A stretch of DNA of 64,000 bases from Syngnathus acus (GCF_901709675.1 NC_051106.1:10860001-10924000); one strand, 5' to 3'; numbered from the stretch's first letter, positions 51,449-63,276 are shown. A program made the numbers and translations. Notes: generated by a model not told the origin, from the letters alone.

Positions 51449-54400
51449 ATGTCGACGGGCGACGAGCAGGAGGCAGAGGCAACCGTGCCCGTATACGTGT
51501 ACGAGTCCAAGGTCCACTGCGCCAATGTTTTGTTGAGCCTGGAAGAGCAGCGGCGACAGGGCGTCCTGTGCGACGTCACCGTGGTGGTGGAGGGCAGGGA
51601 GGTCCGAGCGCACAGGGCCATCCTCGCTGCCAGTAGCCGCTACTTCCTGCAAGCCCTGCTGGGATACAACGGCCCGCCGGGGGAACCCGTCATTAACCTC
51701 CCGGACAAGGTGGGTGGCTCGCTCGCTCGCTCGCTCGCGGCAAAATGCCATTGGCGGAAAGGAAGGCAGGCAGAGCCTATCTATCACCTGCATGTCAATT
51801 CAAATACGGAGTGGAGTTTGCATTTTGATTTTGCCGCCCATGCTGTTTGACCCTACTGCAGGTTAGCGCAAAGGGCTTTGCCCCGCTGCTCCAGTTCGCC
51901 TACACGGCCAAGCTGCTTTTAAGCCGGGAGAACATCCACGAGGTCATCCTGTGCGCCGACTTCCTGGGCGTCCACAATCTGGAGGATTCTTGTTTCCGCT
52001 TTCTTCAAGCCCAGCTGCAGAATGACACACAACGGAGCGGCAAGAAGGAATACAGCAATGAATTTTACGAGCCGCGCCATTCCACAGACGGCGGGCAGCA
52101 CGCCAGCAATGTAGCAACCGCAAAGCCACTTCCGACCGACCTTCCCGGGTATCGGCACGACAGCGAGGGCCGTGACGACCACCGCCGTGACGACGACGAC
52201 GACGTGATCTTGGCCGCCGACCGTCACTCCGGCAGCCCCGTAAGCTCGCAGCTCACCGACTGCACCGATGGCACCACGCAAGCGCTTATCAGCCCCTCGC
52301 ACATCAAAGAGGAACCCATCTTTGAGGACGAAGGAGACGACGGACGCGCGTGCAACCGAGATTTGTCCATGGAAGAGGTGCTCGAGATGGAGTTAGAAGT
52401 GGAAGGGGTTCCCGTAGCGGCCGAGTGCTCCCCGAGCCACAGCGGCGCCGGCGGCGGCGGCTCGCCTTCATCCTGCCTGCGCTCGCCTTCGTCCTGCCTG
52501 CGCTCGCCTTCGTCCTGCCTGCGCTCGCCTTCGTCCTGCCTGCGCTCCTACCTCCAAAGAGGAGGACTGGATCTCAGCGGCGTGCCGAGCGCCACCATCG
52601 AGCAGCTGCTGTCCAACAGACTGTCCCTCAGCCACTACAGGGAGATAGTCAAGCACAGACATAAGGACAAAAGGGAAGCGGCCAGCGCACCGCCGGATGT
52701 AGCGGGAGCAGCGCTGTGTGCCGGCAAAGCCTCCTCCTCCTCGTCCTCCTCCTCCTCCTCTTCCTCATCAACAACCTCAGGGGAGCTCGATAGACGCAGT
52801 GTCATTTTCTCCTCAGCAGTAAGTGATCATCATCATCATCCCCACCACGGGGGGGATGACAAAGTCCCGGGCTCGGATACGACGTCTTGTGGCAGCTCGC
52901 GTCTGATCCCAAACTGCGTCAAGACGTGGCGCTATTCCCCCGTCCCGTCGGAGCCCCTGACTCAGACTTGCAGCTCCCACTCTTCTTTCTCGTACGCAGA
53001 GGACGGGGGAAGCGGCAGCAGCCCACCTTCTTCCAACCTGCAACAATTGGACTTCTCCCTTTCCCCGCCGCCGCCACCGCCGCTGCACTCTGGCTGCATG
53101 TCTGGACTCTCTCAGTGCCTGGTGAGCAGGGACGAGGCCAGGGAGCTCCACGGTGGTGGAGAGCTCGTCTTTTCTCAGGGTTGCGCCAAGATCAAAAGTG
53201 AGCAGGGATTCGGCGCCAGCGGTGGAAATTCCAGCGACGAGTCGGGGGGCTCTTTCTCCGAGGGAGACAGCGAAAGTGGCATCAGAGTATCCGGTCCTGA
53301 GGTTCGAATGGCTTTTATCTTTAATAGCTACCCGTGATTTGTTTTTTTAAAAGGCCCCGCCTGGCTTTTCATCTTTTCATTGGCGTAAATATTCACATTC
53401 TGCTATTTTGTACGGTGAGTTTAGATCCCAAAAGCAAGGCGGCCCATTTTGGGAGCGGGCCTTGATTTATGTTAATAGCTCAGTGGCTCCCATTTTGATT
53501 AGGATGAGTTGGCCTCTTATGACGATGATGTTAGTATACACTAAATGAACGTCATCATAATTAATTAAGAAAAAATAATCATGAAATTCTCAACATTACT
53601 ATCAGGGAAATGGCAAGCGTGCCACCGTATCCGTACTGTATGTAGATCAACAGCACCGCCTGCTGGCTGCGAGACAACATTGCCCTCCAGTGGCTGGCTG
53701 CATGGCTGGCTGCATGGCTGGCTGCATGGCCGGCTGCATGGCCGGCTGCATGGCCGGCTGCATGGCCGGCTGCATGGCCGGCTGCATGGCCGGCTGTATG
53801 GCCGGCTGCATGGCCGGCTGCATGGCTGGCTGCATGGCTGGCTGCATGGCTGGCTGCATGGCTGGCTGGCTGCATGGGTTCCTGCCATCCATGCAGTGTA
53901 GGCAAAGTTCATTTTCTACGTGAACTCGTTCAAAGTTCAGTTGACAAGGTTGAAAATGTTCATAATTGGAAATTTGTGAAAAATGAAAAGTTCATAGTTG
54001 ATTCGTGCCCTGCGATTGGCTGGCAACCGGTTCAGGGTGTCCCCCGCCTACTGCCCGATGACGGCTGGGATAGGCTCCAGCACTCCCGCGACCCCCGTGG
54101 GGACTAAGCGGTTCAGAAAATGGATGGATGGATAGTTGATTCGAATTTGTTTCCCTTGAAGCCTTGTTTACAGCGGGACTTTCTGAGAAGAAAAAACCCG
54201 GCCGGCGTCCTTGAACAAAAGCAAACTGCCGTTGCCGGAACGAGCATGTTCACCAAAGCGTTGAGAAAGCCAAAATGCGCTAGGTTGAGTGCATGTTCAA
54301 CCCAACTATGAATCTTAGTTGATTTCAGGTACAACGCGGTTGTCGGGATCAACATTGGATGGCGCACGGCGGCCTCCGATTAGAAAGGGTCAGAGCAGAT

Positions 54401-55480
54401 GTACGATTCCAATCTTGCGTTCATTGATTTGTTGTTCTATTTAGGTAAAGCTCCCTTTTCCGGTGGACCAGATCACCAACTTGCCACGCAATGACTTCCA
54501 GATTCTCATCAAGATGCACAAACTGACCTCAGACCAGCTGGAGTTCATTCACGACATTCGCCGTCGCAGTAAAAACCGGATCGCCGCCCAGCGCTGTCGT
54601 AAACGGAAGCTGGACTGCATCCAGAACCTGGAGAGCGAGATCCGCAAGTTGGTAGGCAAAACAAAGGCAAAAGTCTTGAAATGTTGTCACTTGAGGGTGT
54701 CTTCCACCTACTTACTGTCTTGAGCCCAAATGATGCTCGAGCAGCTGTAATGTTGTCACTTGAGGGTGTCTCCCGCCAACGCTCTTGTTGGGTGAGCCCC
54801 TCTCGTTAGCCCCGCCCCTTGCCACCCTTGCGTCTTCCAATCAGCTCCCTCCCTAACCCTCAGCCACCGGTGTCTTGTGCAGGTGTTTGTCGTCGTCTCG
54901 CCTGTATTTGCGTACCTCCTTTCTTTGTTCCGTGTGCTGCCCCTCCCTGACCTAGTGGCGTCCATGTGTGTTTTTGCTCCACAGTCTATTTAGGTTCCCA
55001 CTCGTGCTTTGTTTGCCCCTGTTGAATTTTGAGCCCTCCCAGACGGCATCCAACTCACCTTGCTTTTACCCTTCCTTCCTTCCTTCCTTCCTTCCTTCCT
55101 TCCTTCCTTCCTTCCTGCCGCAGGTGTGTGAGAAAGAAAAACTGCTGAGCGAGCGCAACCAACTGAAGGTGTGCATGTCTGAGCTGTGGCAGAACCTCTC
55201 CTTCCTCTCCCAGCAAGTGTGCCGAGATGTGCAGGACAGCCGCTCGCCTCCTCTCTCCGGCGCTATGGACGAGGCCTCCTTCCGCGCTCCAAAGTCGACG
55301 CTCGGAGTTGGAAGCGTGTCGGCGGCCGAGAGCAAGGATGGGCAGCCGGGGGCGGAGCTCTCGGCAAAAGGCCCGCTGGCGTTTGAGGAAATCTTCAGTC
55401 CCAGCGTAACTGTGGATTTCTGTCAGGAAATGATTCAGAAATGCACGACGGAAGAACAGAAGAGACACGACGGCACTTAA
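51449..55480 (+). CDS. bach2: BTB and CNC homology transcription factor 2
   Basis: BTB-bZIP transcriptional repressor that pairs with small Maf proteins at MARE sites; central in B- and T-cell differentiation (family knowledge). Four coding exons: 51449-51709, 51862-53301, 54445-54651, 55124-55480; 754 residues (human 841). Seen: BTB domain from [20 protein letters not shown] through [10 protein letters not shown], an acidic/Ser-rich middle, the conserved block [37 protein letters not shown], then the CNC/bZIP region ([33 protein letters not shown]; Leu heptads) and the conserved end [18 protein letters not shown]. The ELDRRSVIF block and C-terminus favour bach2 over bach1. A 21-bp repeat expands one motif. 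The Ser run at about 305-318 reflects a TCC repeat. Confidence 0.95.
52462..52545 (+). repeat. 21-bp coding repeat in bach2 (SPSSCLR x4)
   Basis: Four tandem in-frame 21-bp units encode SPSSCLR; the copies differ only at a synonymous TCA/TCG. In human BACH2 a single SPSCLRS motif is found at the corresponding place. Confidence 0.95.
53687..53875. repeat. 12-bp minisatellite (GGCYGGCTGCAT)n
   Basis: About 15-16 units of 12 bp. GGCTGGCTGCAT variants lie at both ends and GGCCGGCTGCAT variants in the middle, with one unit ending GTAT. Since 12 is a multiple of three and the unit lacks stops in most frames, it makes long open frames on both strands that are not genes. Confidence 0.95.
54001..54133 (+). 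repeat. interspersed retroelement tail (fish type)
   Basis: Contains GATTGGCTGGCAACC, TTCAGGGTGTCCCCCGCC, GGGATAGGCTCCAGCA and ends in AAAATGGATGGATGG. This is a pattern I recognise from many teleost genomes as the 3' part of a SINE/LINE-derived repeat. A shorter related copy is at 62128-62306. Confidence 0.75.
55072..55117. repeat. (TTCC)n microsatellite
   Basis: Directly upstream of the bach2 exon 4 acceptor (TGCCGCAG), forming most of its pyrimidine tract. Confidence 0.93.
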
Positions 55481-58400
55481 AGTTCAGTCGTAAGCGGACG
55501 CCTTCCTATCGGTCGATCGATCTGTATGTAGATGTTTTAAAAGGAAGGGACAGCAAAATGGTCCTCCCAGCAATACTCCTCCACAGGTATCTTTTTCCAA
55601 AATGACGGGCAGCTTTTGACTGTTTGTTCCTCGGCTCGGCTCGGCTCGGCTCGCTTTCCTCCTTCCTGCGGGCATTGCAGGAGGTTCAACTCAGGAATTT
55701 CTCCGAATGTTCACCCAAGTCCTTTCGACAGCAAACCTGGCAAGTTGACCACCTTGAAGTACATACCTCTTTTTTTCTCATTTGATTGACAATCTTGGGC
55801 TCCCAATTGACATTTGCGTACTGCAAATGGTGGCCATGCAAAGCGGATAAGACGCCGAGCCTTTTTGCCCCATGCTACTTGCCGTGGCCACAAACTTGGT
55901 GGCATATGTGGTGTGCGTCGGTGGCTGGTCCAAATTGTGCTCGGGATCTCATTGTTGTCCCAGGCTGTATGGTGGGACTAGGGCACTTTTTTTTGTTTTT
56001 GTTTTTTTTGGGTTGCTCCCATTTTGGTTGTAATGACAGCCTTGCCATGGGAAGTGTGTCCCTACAGGTAAGTGACACTTTCTTTTGCATTGTCACATTT
56101 TGGATGATGTGGTTGTCTGGCGCTAATTTTGCTTCGATCAGGATATTAGGAGCTGGGTGAGTCCCAAGCTATTTGATGATGTCCCGCCCACACTTTGCCA
56201 AATGTGTTACTCAACACCCTGATCTGGAGGCTTGATTGACGAGTGTTGATTTGAGTTTTGTTCAGCAGTGTTCTTAGAAGTTTGGGTTTTGCTTGAAAAG
56301 GGTTAAGGAAGAGTCTACTGCTGAACCAAGTAGAATGTCAAAAGACACGCATTTTGATTTGATTTGAATTTGAGCTTCCCAAAACAGCCTAGTACAACTT
56401 TGTGGAGCTTTTCTCGAGGCACAATCCATCTCAACTGGCCTGTAATTGACTCAAGACTTTGCTGTTAAAGGGGGATTGCATACATTTGAGGAAATGGTCC
56501 AAAAGAGCAAGTGTCATTATGCAACATTTCTACATCCAACTGTCTTTGTTGAATGGATGTGCCTATTTCGTTGTTTTTCTTTGAAACTTGGCATATGCCT
56601 GATGATGGCACTTACTAAATGTCTTCATTCAAACAATATTCCTTCCGCACGTGCCTATCTTAACATTGCTCCGATCCATCTTCCCAATGATGCACAAGTG
56701 TTTTTTTCCCAAGTATCTCACGAGTTATTGTGCTCCTCACAATTCGGTAACTCTATTTTGAATGTTTTGATGACGTTGCTCCAATGAAAAGTAATCCGTT
56801 TCTATGGCTGTGGCTAGCCTTTCATATTTCTTCAATCAATTCCAATGATGATGGGATGCTAAAAATATTGATCCGATTAGGCCTTGGGTGTTCATGCGAA
56901 ACAAATCACGTCGACATGCGCAGATTGACAAAAACTACCGGAAATCCTAGTCGAAGAAGCTGTCGCGACCGACGTCTGTGTCAACAAAACGACGATTGTC
57001 GTCGGAGACAACTTGTTCCCGTCTCACTCTTCTTTCTCATGTCATGAGAGAAGAGATCAATTCACCAAATGTGCTCCTCGCAACCTATTGCCCGTCCATG
57101 CGTAAATTGGGGTGGAAACATTGTTGCGTCTCTCAGCGACAGTTGCATACTTGGGAGATGGCGGCTAGTTTTGTTAAGACGGTCAAAAAAAGGACAGACG
57201 ACGTGATCATCCATCTGCTTCATGCAAGTCAAAAGTGGGATCTAATTGTCATTTCACGTTTGTACCAATCTAACTTTTTTTCCCACCAACGTTTGATGCT
57301 TCCGTTAGCCCATTGTCACGCGACACACGTTTTGATGTCAATGTGGCAGCGTTTTTCCCAAATACGCTAAAACCACACTGGTGCATTATTGAGTAGGGGT
57401 AATGCCAAATGGAAGGAAGGGCCAGGCGGAGTGCCGCCGCCGCCGTTTGTTCCAGGTTGAAGGTCCCATGTTGAAGCCGTTTGCAATGTCGACCAAACAA
57501 AGGCCTCTTCTGCTTACTTGACATTACGTAGCGGCATCATTGACGGCCCTTGAACGTGCGTGCGTGCCTGGAACACAAATTATTTTCCCTCTTGCAATTG
57601 CGGCTTGTTTTTCCACAGTAGATATTGACCGGCTTCGTATGACATCTTAAATGTGAACTTTATTTATTTGGGCTATGGTGGAGGTGAAATGACATAGATG
57701 ATGGGCAGCTTTCTCACACTCGTTCTAGTTAACAATTCCACCTGTTAATTTAGTACTAGTCAGACGTGTACTCGCGTGTAAGTTGTAATGTTTTCCTTAA
57801 GACGAGTGAGCATGTTTACGATTTTACTGTATTGCGTTTTATTTTGCTTTTGTAAAGGTACTACTAAGACCCCGTTATGAAGTTCATTAGAAAAGCATTT
57901 TGTAAGTTAGCTAAATGTTGATGAATTGGAGGGAAAAATAGGACGAGTGCAGCTAAGTTTTCTTTCTCCTACAAAGGCCAGACTAAGTGAAAAGGTTTGA
58001 TTTCATGTCACTTCGTCTATGTCATGATAATGGTGAAATGCTCGTATGGTGAAGATGAGGCCACTGGGGGGTGAAAAAAACAACAAGAAAAATAACGATT
58101 GCGTGTGTATATATCTTCCCTTTGTGTAAATATGGAGAACAAGATTGTTCAATAGTAAATAAATAATCAAAGCAGCCAATCCAAATGAAAATGGAAATAT
58201 TTCTGCCTTTAAATGACAAGAATGGGAATAGCAGATTGCACCCCAAGCGCTAGGCGGATGAACACTTTCCTTTTTTATTTTGCTAAGGGTCACAACAAAA
58301 AGATCATAGTACCTTTCATTGTTTACTTCTTGTATTTATTTCATTTGGACTATTTTGTTTCTCCATATAGTGTAGATGCTAACTTGAAGCTTAAGGAAAT

Positions 58401-58617
58401 GGAAATGAAATTGCACTTAAAACATCCAAATGAAGAATGAAAAGTTTGCGCTTCTAAAATAATAAGGTTGACATTCTTGTGTTGAAAATGCCTTGACTGG
58501 TTTCAGTGTGTGCTTTGAACTGGTCGCTATTTGTGTTTTCTTCTCTTTCCGCTCAACTAATGTTGCATTCAGAGGTGTTGATGGAGAAGCAACGGCACTG
58601 ATGCGCAAATGCAATGA

Positions 58618-58712
58618 TGCTTTGCTTTGCTTTGCTTTGCTTTGCTTTGCTTTGCTTTGCTTTGCTTTGCTTTGCTTTTGCCATCCATCCATCCATCCAT
58701 CCATCCATCCAG
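58618..58712. repeat. (GCTTT)n followed by (CATC)n microsatellite
   Basis: About 12 GCTTT pentamers then about seven CATC tetramers, in the presumed bach2 3' untranslated region. Confidence 0.93.
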
Positions 58713-59447
58713 TCACAGAAATCAATTTGGAGCATGGGCAAAGAGTAGTAACTCTGAAAATGGTCCCATGCCAAAAGCCTTGCCTGTGTGCATTGCTGCT
58801 CCTATTGTATTCTGTGGAAGCAGGCGCACCAAGAGTTTCTATCGCTCTTCTCCAACGAGCCTCGAAAACAAACGACTGCGTTATTTGAATTTGTGCACGA
58901 CTTCCTTTTGAGTGGGAACCGCTGCTGACGACGAAGCATTGCCATTTTCAACGCCTCTGAATGCGGCTCGGCTCAGCCGATAATTGTGACGCTCTTCTCG
59001 GGCCTTTTTTCACTGGGTGGAAATGAAAGGAAGTACTACTTCAACTGATTTGTTGTCCATTCCAGCTGCAACTAGCTCGACTTGTTTCTCAGATTTGGAC
59101 ATTTCTGAAAAGCTCCGTTGAACTCACTTAAAACATATCTACCTGGATAATTCAGCATACATACCTCTTTTTGTGGGTAACGATAGACTGTACGTAGTTT
59201 CTGTGGCGTTGTTTGTAACTTTTTACCCTTTGAACATTCTTGTATTTGTACCTTTTGACATGTTCTCCTTTTTTTGAGTACCTGCAACACGACTGTTCTA
59301 GGCAGATTCAGCGCTCTTGATTTCATTTTGTACCTCTGAATGTTCAAATGGCACATTTAGTTTCGAGAAGATTTTTGGGGTAAATGTGCAACACGTCACG
59401 TTCCTTTGATATGAAAACATGAGACGAAACCATTTTTTTTGTCGAGG

Positions 59448-59457
59448 AATAAATAAA
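59448..59457 (+). promoter_or_regulatory. double poly(A) signal, candidate for bach2
   Basis: Two overlapping AATAAA hexamers followed within about 40 bases by a G/T-rich stretch (GGTTGTTATTGTGCAGCGTG), about 4 kb after the bach2 stop codon. Position and context only. Confidence 0.55.
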
Positions 59458-59878
59458 ACAAAAAGCATGGTTGTTATTGTGCAGCGTGTCTTGATTTTAT
59501 GTTCCCACGCCTTTGCCGTTAGCGAAGCGTTTGGTTAGCATCTAGTGACCGTATGTAAATAGTTATACAGACTTACAAAGGGATTATAATCGTCTCATTT
59601 AAAAAGAAAAAAGTCCATGTTACAGAAGCAATCAAACGTCCTTATAGGAAAAGGCTTCAAAATCCAGGTGGTTGTTGCTTTTTTTTGTTTTTCTCAAAAA
59701 GTCTCCAGGAAGACAAAAGAAATACCGCAATCCTGCTTGGTGCCTTCCTTTGCACAATCAGTTGAAGGTGCTTCTCATCCAAAAGAGCAAATGTTTGGGA
59801 CCCATGTGACTTGAGTTGATGGGTGAGATCTTTTTCATATTGCTGAAGTGGCCAAGCCAATGTCAGTTGTGGGAATGT

Positions 59879-61803
59879 TCACTTCTTCATGATAGATGAA
59901 ATATCCAGAAAGACACTCTATGGAAGAAAACAGCACAGTTATTGCATTTCCAGTCTTTGATTACGCGATTGAATTGACGTTTGGACACGCTATCGACAGA
60001 AGCTATCGCTGTTGAATACGTTCTCGCAATTGGGCCTTAAGACATACAAAGTCACGATATAAATGAAGCTGTCCAATTTTGATCTGATAGCGTTTGTTGT
60101 TGCTTTGCTTTTCAGCGTCGCTAGCAGGCTCGGCGGGCGCTGCCTCCGGGCCAGCTCCCGTTTTCAAGCTAATTCAGCTCTTGTGGCTAACAACTCATTT
60201 CAGTGTATTCATCTGGCCTGCCATACGTCGGTCTACATTGAAATGAAGCACGTGGCTCCTGGAACCTCAGTCTTATGTATAAGATGACGTTGCCGGGCAA
60301 ACTACTAAGTCTGGCCAAATTCAAGACAATTGCATGCACTAATTGGCTTTTCTGTCTGTGCTCTTTGTTACTTGCCATTGACATTCTCCTCCCCGCGGCA
60401 GGGGGCATCATGAGCGTGTCCCCCTGCAGGGAACCCAGTTCATCGGACTCTTCCGAAGAATGTAATGAGGAACTTGTGGAACGGCTGATGGATGACAAAC
60501 TTTCAGATGGTGGTCTGAACATGAAGCTGGTTTTTCGAGCTTTGGGTAGGAGGACCTCGCTCCCCACAGAGTCACTGTCCTCGAGGTTCTGCGTCGACGA
60601 ACGTTGCAGAAGAACATCTAAACGGCCGCTATGTTCTCTCTGACGGCTCTCCTTGTGAGGGGGGCTCTCCTTGTGAGGGGGGCTCTCCTTGTGAGGGGGG
60701 CTCTCCTTGTGAGGGGGGCTTCCCTCGGCCGCCGACAGCGCCCTTTCCAAAGCGTGATGGTTCTCCACGATTGCCGTGGGTACCTCCGGACCCGGACGAC
60801 TTTGGGAAATGACGTGGTTGTGGCTCAGCGACGGAGGGCAGATGTAGTTGGTCTGATTGAGATGGGCCGCCGCGCTGTTGTTCGTGGCAGCCTCGTGGCC
60901 GGGGTAAAGAGGTGGCGGCGGCGGCGGCCTGACGTCTTCTTGCGCTATTACCTTGAACGTCTGAGTCAGAGGTCCATTGTGAGGCGACACGTGGGTCATC
61001 ATACAATGATGTGACAAGGATACCTTCCTCTTGGACTTGAAAATCAAACAGTCATCGTCCACATCTCTGTCTCCGGAGAGGGCCTTTTTGATTTTGCCCA
61101 GGCCCAGGTGGGATATTTCCAGAACGTTGAGGGAAAGCGAGATGGCCGCGATGGCTATCATGAAAAGCATGAAGACGGTCTTCTCCGTGGGCCTGGAGAC
61201 GTAACAGTCCACGCTGTTGGGGCAAGGCGCCCTCTCGCATTTATACAGCGGCTCCAGTCGGACGCCGTAAAGAAGGTATTGTCCGAGGATGAAGAGCACC
61301 TCCACGGCCGAGCGGGTCAGGATATGGATGACGTAGGTTCTCAAGAGCGATCCCCGCAGCGGCGCCTTTTTCACCTTTCGCTGTTCGTCCAGCTTTCTCA
61401 GCTCCCTCTCTATTCGTTTGTGCTCGTCCAATGCCAATTGGGCTCGCTCCATCTCCTCCTTGAGCTGTATCCGTTTCCTGTGGCGCTCTTTGTCCAGCGC
61501 CCGGATGCAGTAGAGGGCGTGGCCCATGTAGACGAGCGAAGGCGCGGACACGAAGATGACCTGCAAGACCCAGAAGCGAATGAGCGAGATGGGGAAGGCC
61601 CGGTCGTAGCAGACTGCCTTGCAACCTGGTTGCTCAGTGTTGCAGACAAATTGCGACTGCTCGTCGTCCCACACGTCCTCGGCGGCCGCCCCCAGGATCA
61701 GCATGCGAAAAATGAACAGAATGGTCAGCCAGATCTTGCCCACCACGGTTGAATGAATGTGGACCTCTTCCAGGATGCTGCCCAGTAGGTTCCAGTCACC
61801 CAT
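59879..61803 (-). CDS. gja10: gap junction protein alpha 10 (horizontal-cell connexin)
   Basis: Connexin forming gap junctions, in mammals between retinal horizontal cells. Exon A 61803-60376 starts [14 protein letters not shown] and has four membrane helices, extracellular loop 1 cysteines [12 protein letters not shown], loop 2 cysteines [12 protein letters not shown] and SRPTEKTVF. Its long cytoplasmic tail contains four SPPHKE repeats and ends GRRMSM. The frame then runs on 63 codons to a stop at 60187, but a GC donor (ATG, then GCAAGTAAC) at 60375 can join the acceptor TTCCATAG to exon B, 59917-59879, encoding [12 protein letters not shown] and a stop. That peptide resembles the C-terminal exon I recall for the mammalian orthologues. 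Total 488 residues. The order bach2-gja10 matches human 6q15. Which teleost gja10 co-orthologue this is cannot be told. Confidence 0.9.
60645..60719 (-). repeat. 18-bp coding repeat in gja10 (SPPHKE x4)
   Basis: Four tandem in-frame 18-bp units in the cytoplasmic tail, each encoding SPPHKE on the minus strand. Nearly identical units imply recent expansion. Confidence 0.93.
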
Positions 61804-62127
61804 CGTCAGGTTCCGGCCGCTTTATCGCCGCCACGTGTCCTGGAGCTGAGGGGAGAAAGAAAGGGAGGGCGGAGAGCTCCGTAAGCCAGGCGTGGTAAGT
61901 TTCCCCGTACCGTTTGTGCGCACCTAGCAAAGCACGTTTACGTATCGACAGCGTGGACGTATCGGGCCACTCCACCGATTGCTTGCTTGAATAGGAAAGC
62001 TGGGAGAAGCAGGTAGACCTCTCCAATGCACGCATGGATGAACCCCCAAAATACAATGGTCACAAATGTGCGTGTGTGTATAGTATATCTATCGATATAT
62101 CTCTCTCTCTATATATATAGGTAGATG

Positions 62128-62306
62128 GGGCCCTGGTTGGCACATCCACCTCACAGCTGAGAGGGTGCGGGGCGGTTGGATGGCTGGCAACAGGTTGAGC
62201 GTGTCCCCATCCGCCCGCCTGCCTGCCTGCCCGCCCGCCTACGATGGCCGCTGGGGTAGGCTCCAGCGCGCCCCCGTGGTGGACAAGCAGTACACAAAAT
62301 GGATGG
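62128..62306 (+). repeat. interspersed retroelement copy, internally shortened
   Basis: Includes GCACATCCACCTCACAGCTG, GGATGGCTGGCAACAGG, GGGGTAGGCTCCAGCG and an AAAATGGATGG end; same family as 54001-54133, with a local CCTGCC expansion. Confidence 0.65.
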
Positions 62307-62347
62307 TGAGTGTTACATGACTTTTTGCTATCTATTCCTTTTGGAGA

Positions 62348-62350
<3 letters not shown>

Positions 62351-62393
<43 letters not shown>

Positions 62394-62398
62394 CGTGG

Positions 62399-62432
<34 letters not shown>
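62351..62432. repeat. (TGCC)n microsatellite
   Basis: About 20 TGCC units with one TGGC interruption; possibly grown from the CCTGCC part of the adjacent retroelement copy. Confidence 0.93.
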
Positions 62433-62433
<1 letters not shown>

Positions 62434-62995
62434 CCACTGACCACAAAATGAATGGCTCAATGGAAAAAGAGTCAAATGGTCTGCTCATTGTCATGGTCAT
62501 ACTTTTGAGGCTGATGCAAGAGCTATGGTGAAGTCTAATTTGAAAATGAAGCAGGGTCTTTGATTTTGAACCAATGCAAGTGGGATTTTTGTCAGAAGGT
62601 CAGTATTTCCAATCGTCCATTCAGATTTGTAACTTCTGCGACATTTAACTCCAGTGAAGCCCAGATAGTCACGTCAATCGCGTACGTGAATGATATTGAA
62701 AGAATACTTACAAATCTATGGGGTCCCATTTGGCCTATTGCTGCTCTTCATGATGAAAATGTCAATATCCAAGGAATCCGCTGGCGACCCCATGAAGGTA
62801 GGTCAACTTTTGTAGAGATGAACTGATAATCCACATGAAGATCATTTGTTTGATGACGGACGGACGGACGGACGGGCGGGCGGGCTGGATGCTGCAAATG
62901 CTCTCCCGTGTTGCACGCTGGGCTCACAGGATGTGTGCATTGATTACATGTCCATGGGCCCATGTAGCCATCCCCCCATCCCACACGCCAGCCAG

Positions 62996-62996
62996 C

Positions 62997-63040
<44 letters not shown>

Positions 63041-63041
63041 A
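62996..63041. repeat. (CAGC)n microsatellite
   Basis: About 11 CAGC units. Confidence 0.92.
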
Positions 63042-63276
63042 AGCAGTGCCAACTCTTTCTCTTGTTTATGCTTGGTCATTCACATGCAATAGGATCCTCA
63101 TCTGAGGGCCTAAACGATAAGAGCGAGGATTTTCTCCTTATTAGTCATGCAAGCAGTGCGTTACTGCTTTGAGTTGTTTGTAGAAATGGTGGCCACGATG
63201 ACGCTTTTGACGAATCAATCGAAGAGGCAGATCATGAGCCAAGGATGATGTTTGCAAATGCGATTTGGAACTTAGG

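Larger units (their letters stand above)
53302..54444. other. bach2 intron 2 with repeats
   Basis: 1.14-kb intron holding a 12-bp minisatellite (53687-53875) and a fish retroelement tail (about 54001-54133). Nothing else was recognised. Confidence 0.7.
55481..59878 (+). other. long 3' region of bach2 and spacer to gja10
   Basis: 4.4 kb without a recognised coding region. A-T rich and mostly unique, with a GCTTT array (58618-58676) and a CATC array (58681-58712). The first convincing plus-strand poly(A) signal noticed is the double one at 59448-59457, which would give bach2 a 3' untranslated region of about 4 kb; mammalian BACH2 also has a long one (general knowledge). The part after 59480 probably belongs to the 3' end of gja10. 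Confidence 0.5.

Noticed and set aside
53565-53912. Repetitive proteins (MAGC, HGRL, MQPA repeats) on both strands
   Set aside because: Produced by a 12-bp minisatellite in an intron; no start context, splice sites or homology.
60187-60375. 63-residue C-terminal extension of the connexin frame
   Set aside because: A GC-AG intron gives a conserved-looking terminal exon instead; the extension resembles intron sequence.
62560-62826. 88-residue open frame as part of CASP8AP2, MDN1 or another gene
   Set aside because: No recognisable similarity, no supporting exons nearby, and the area is rich in repeats.
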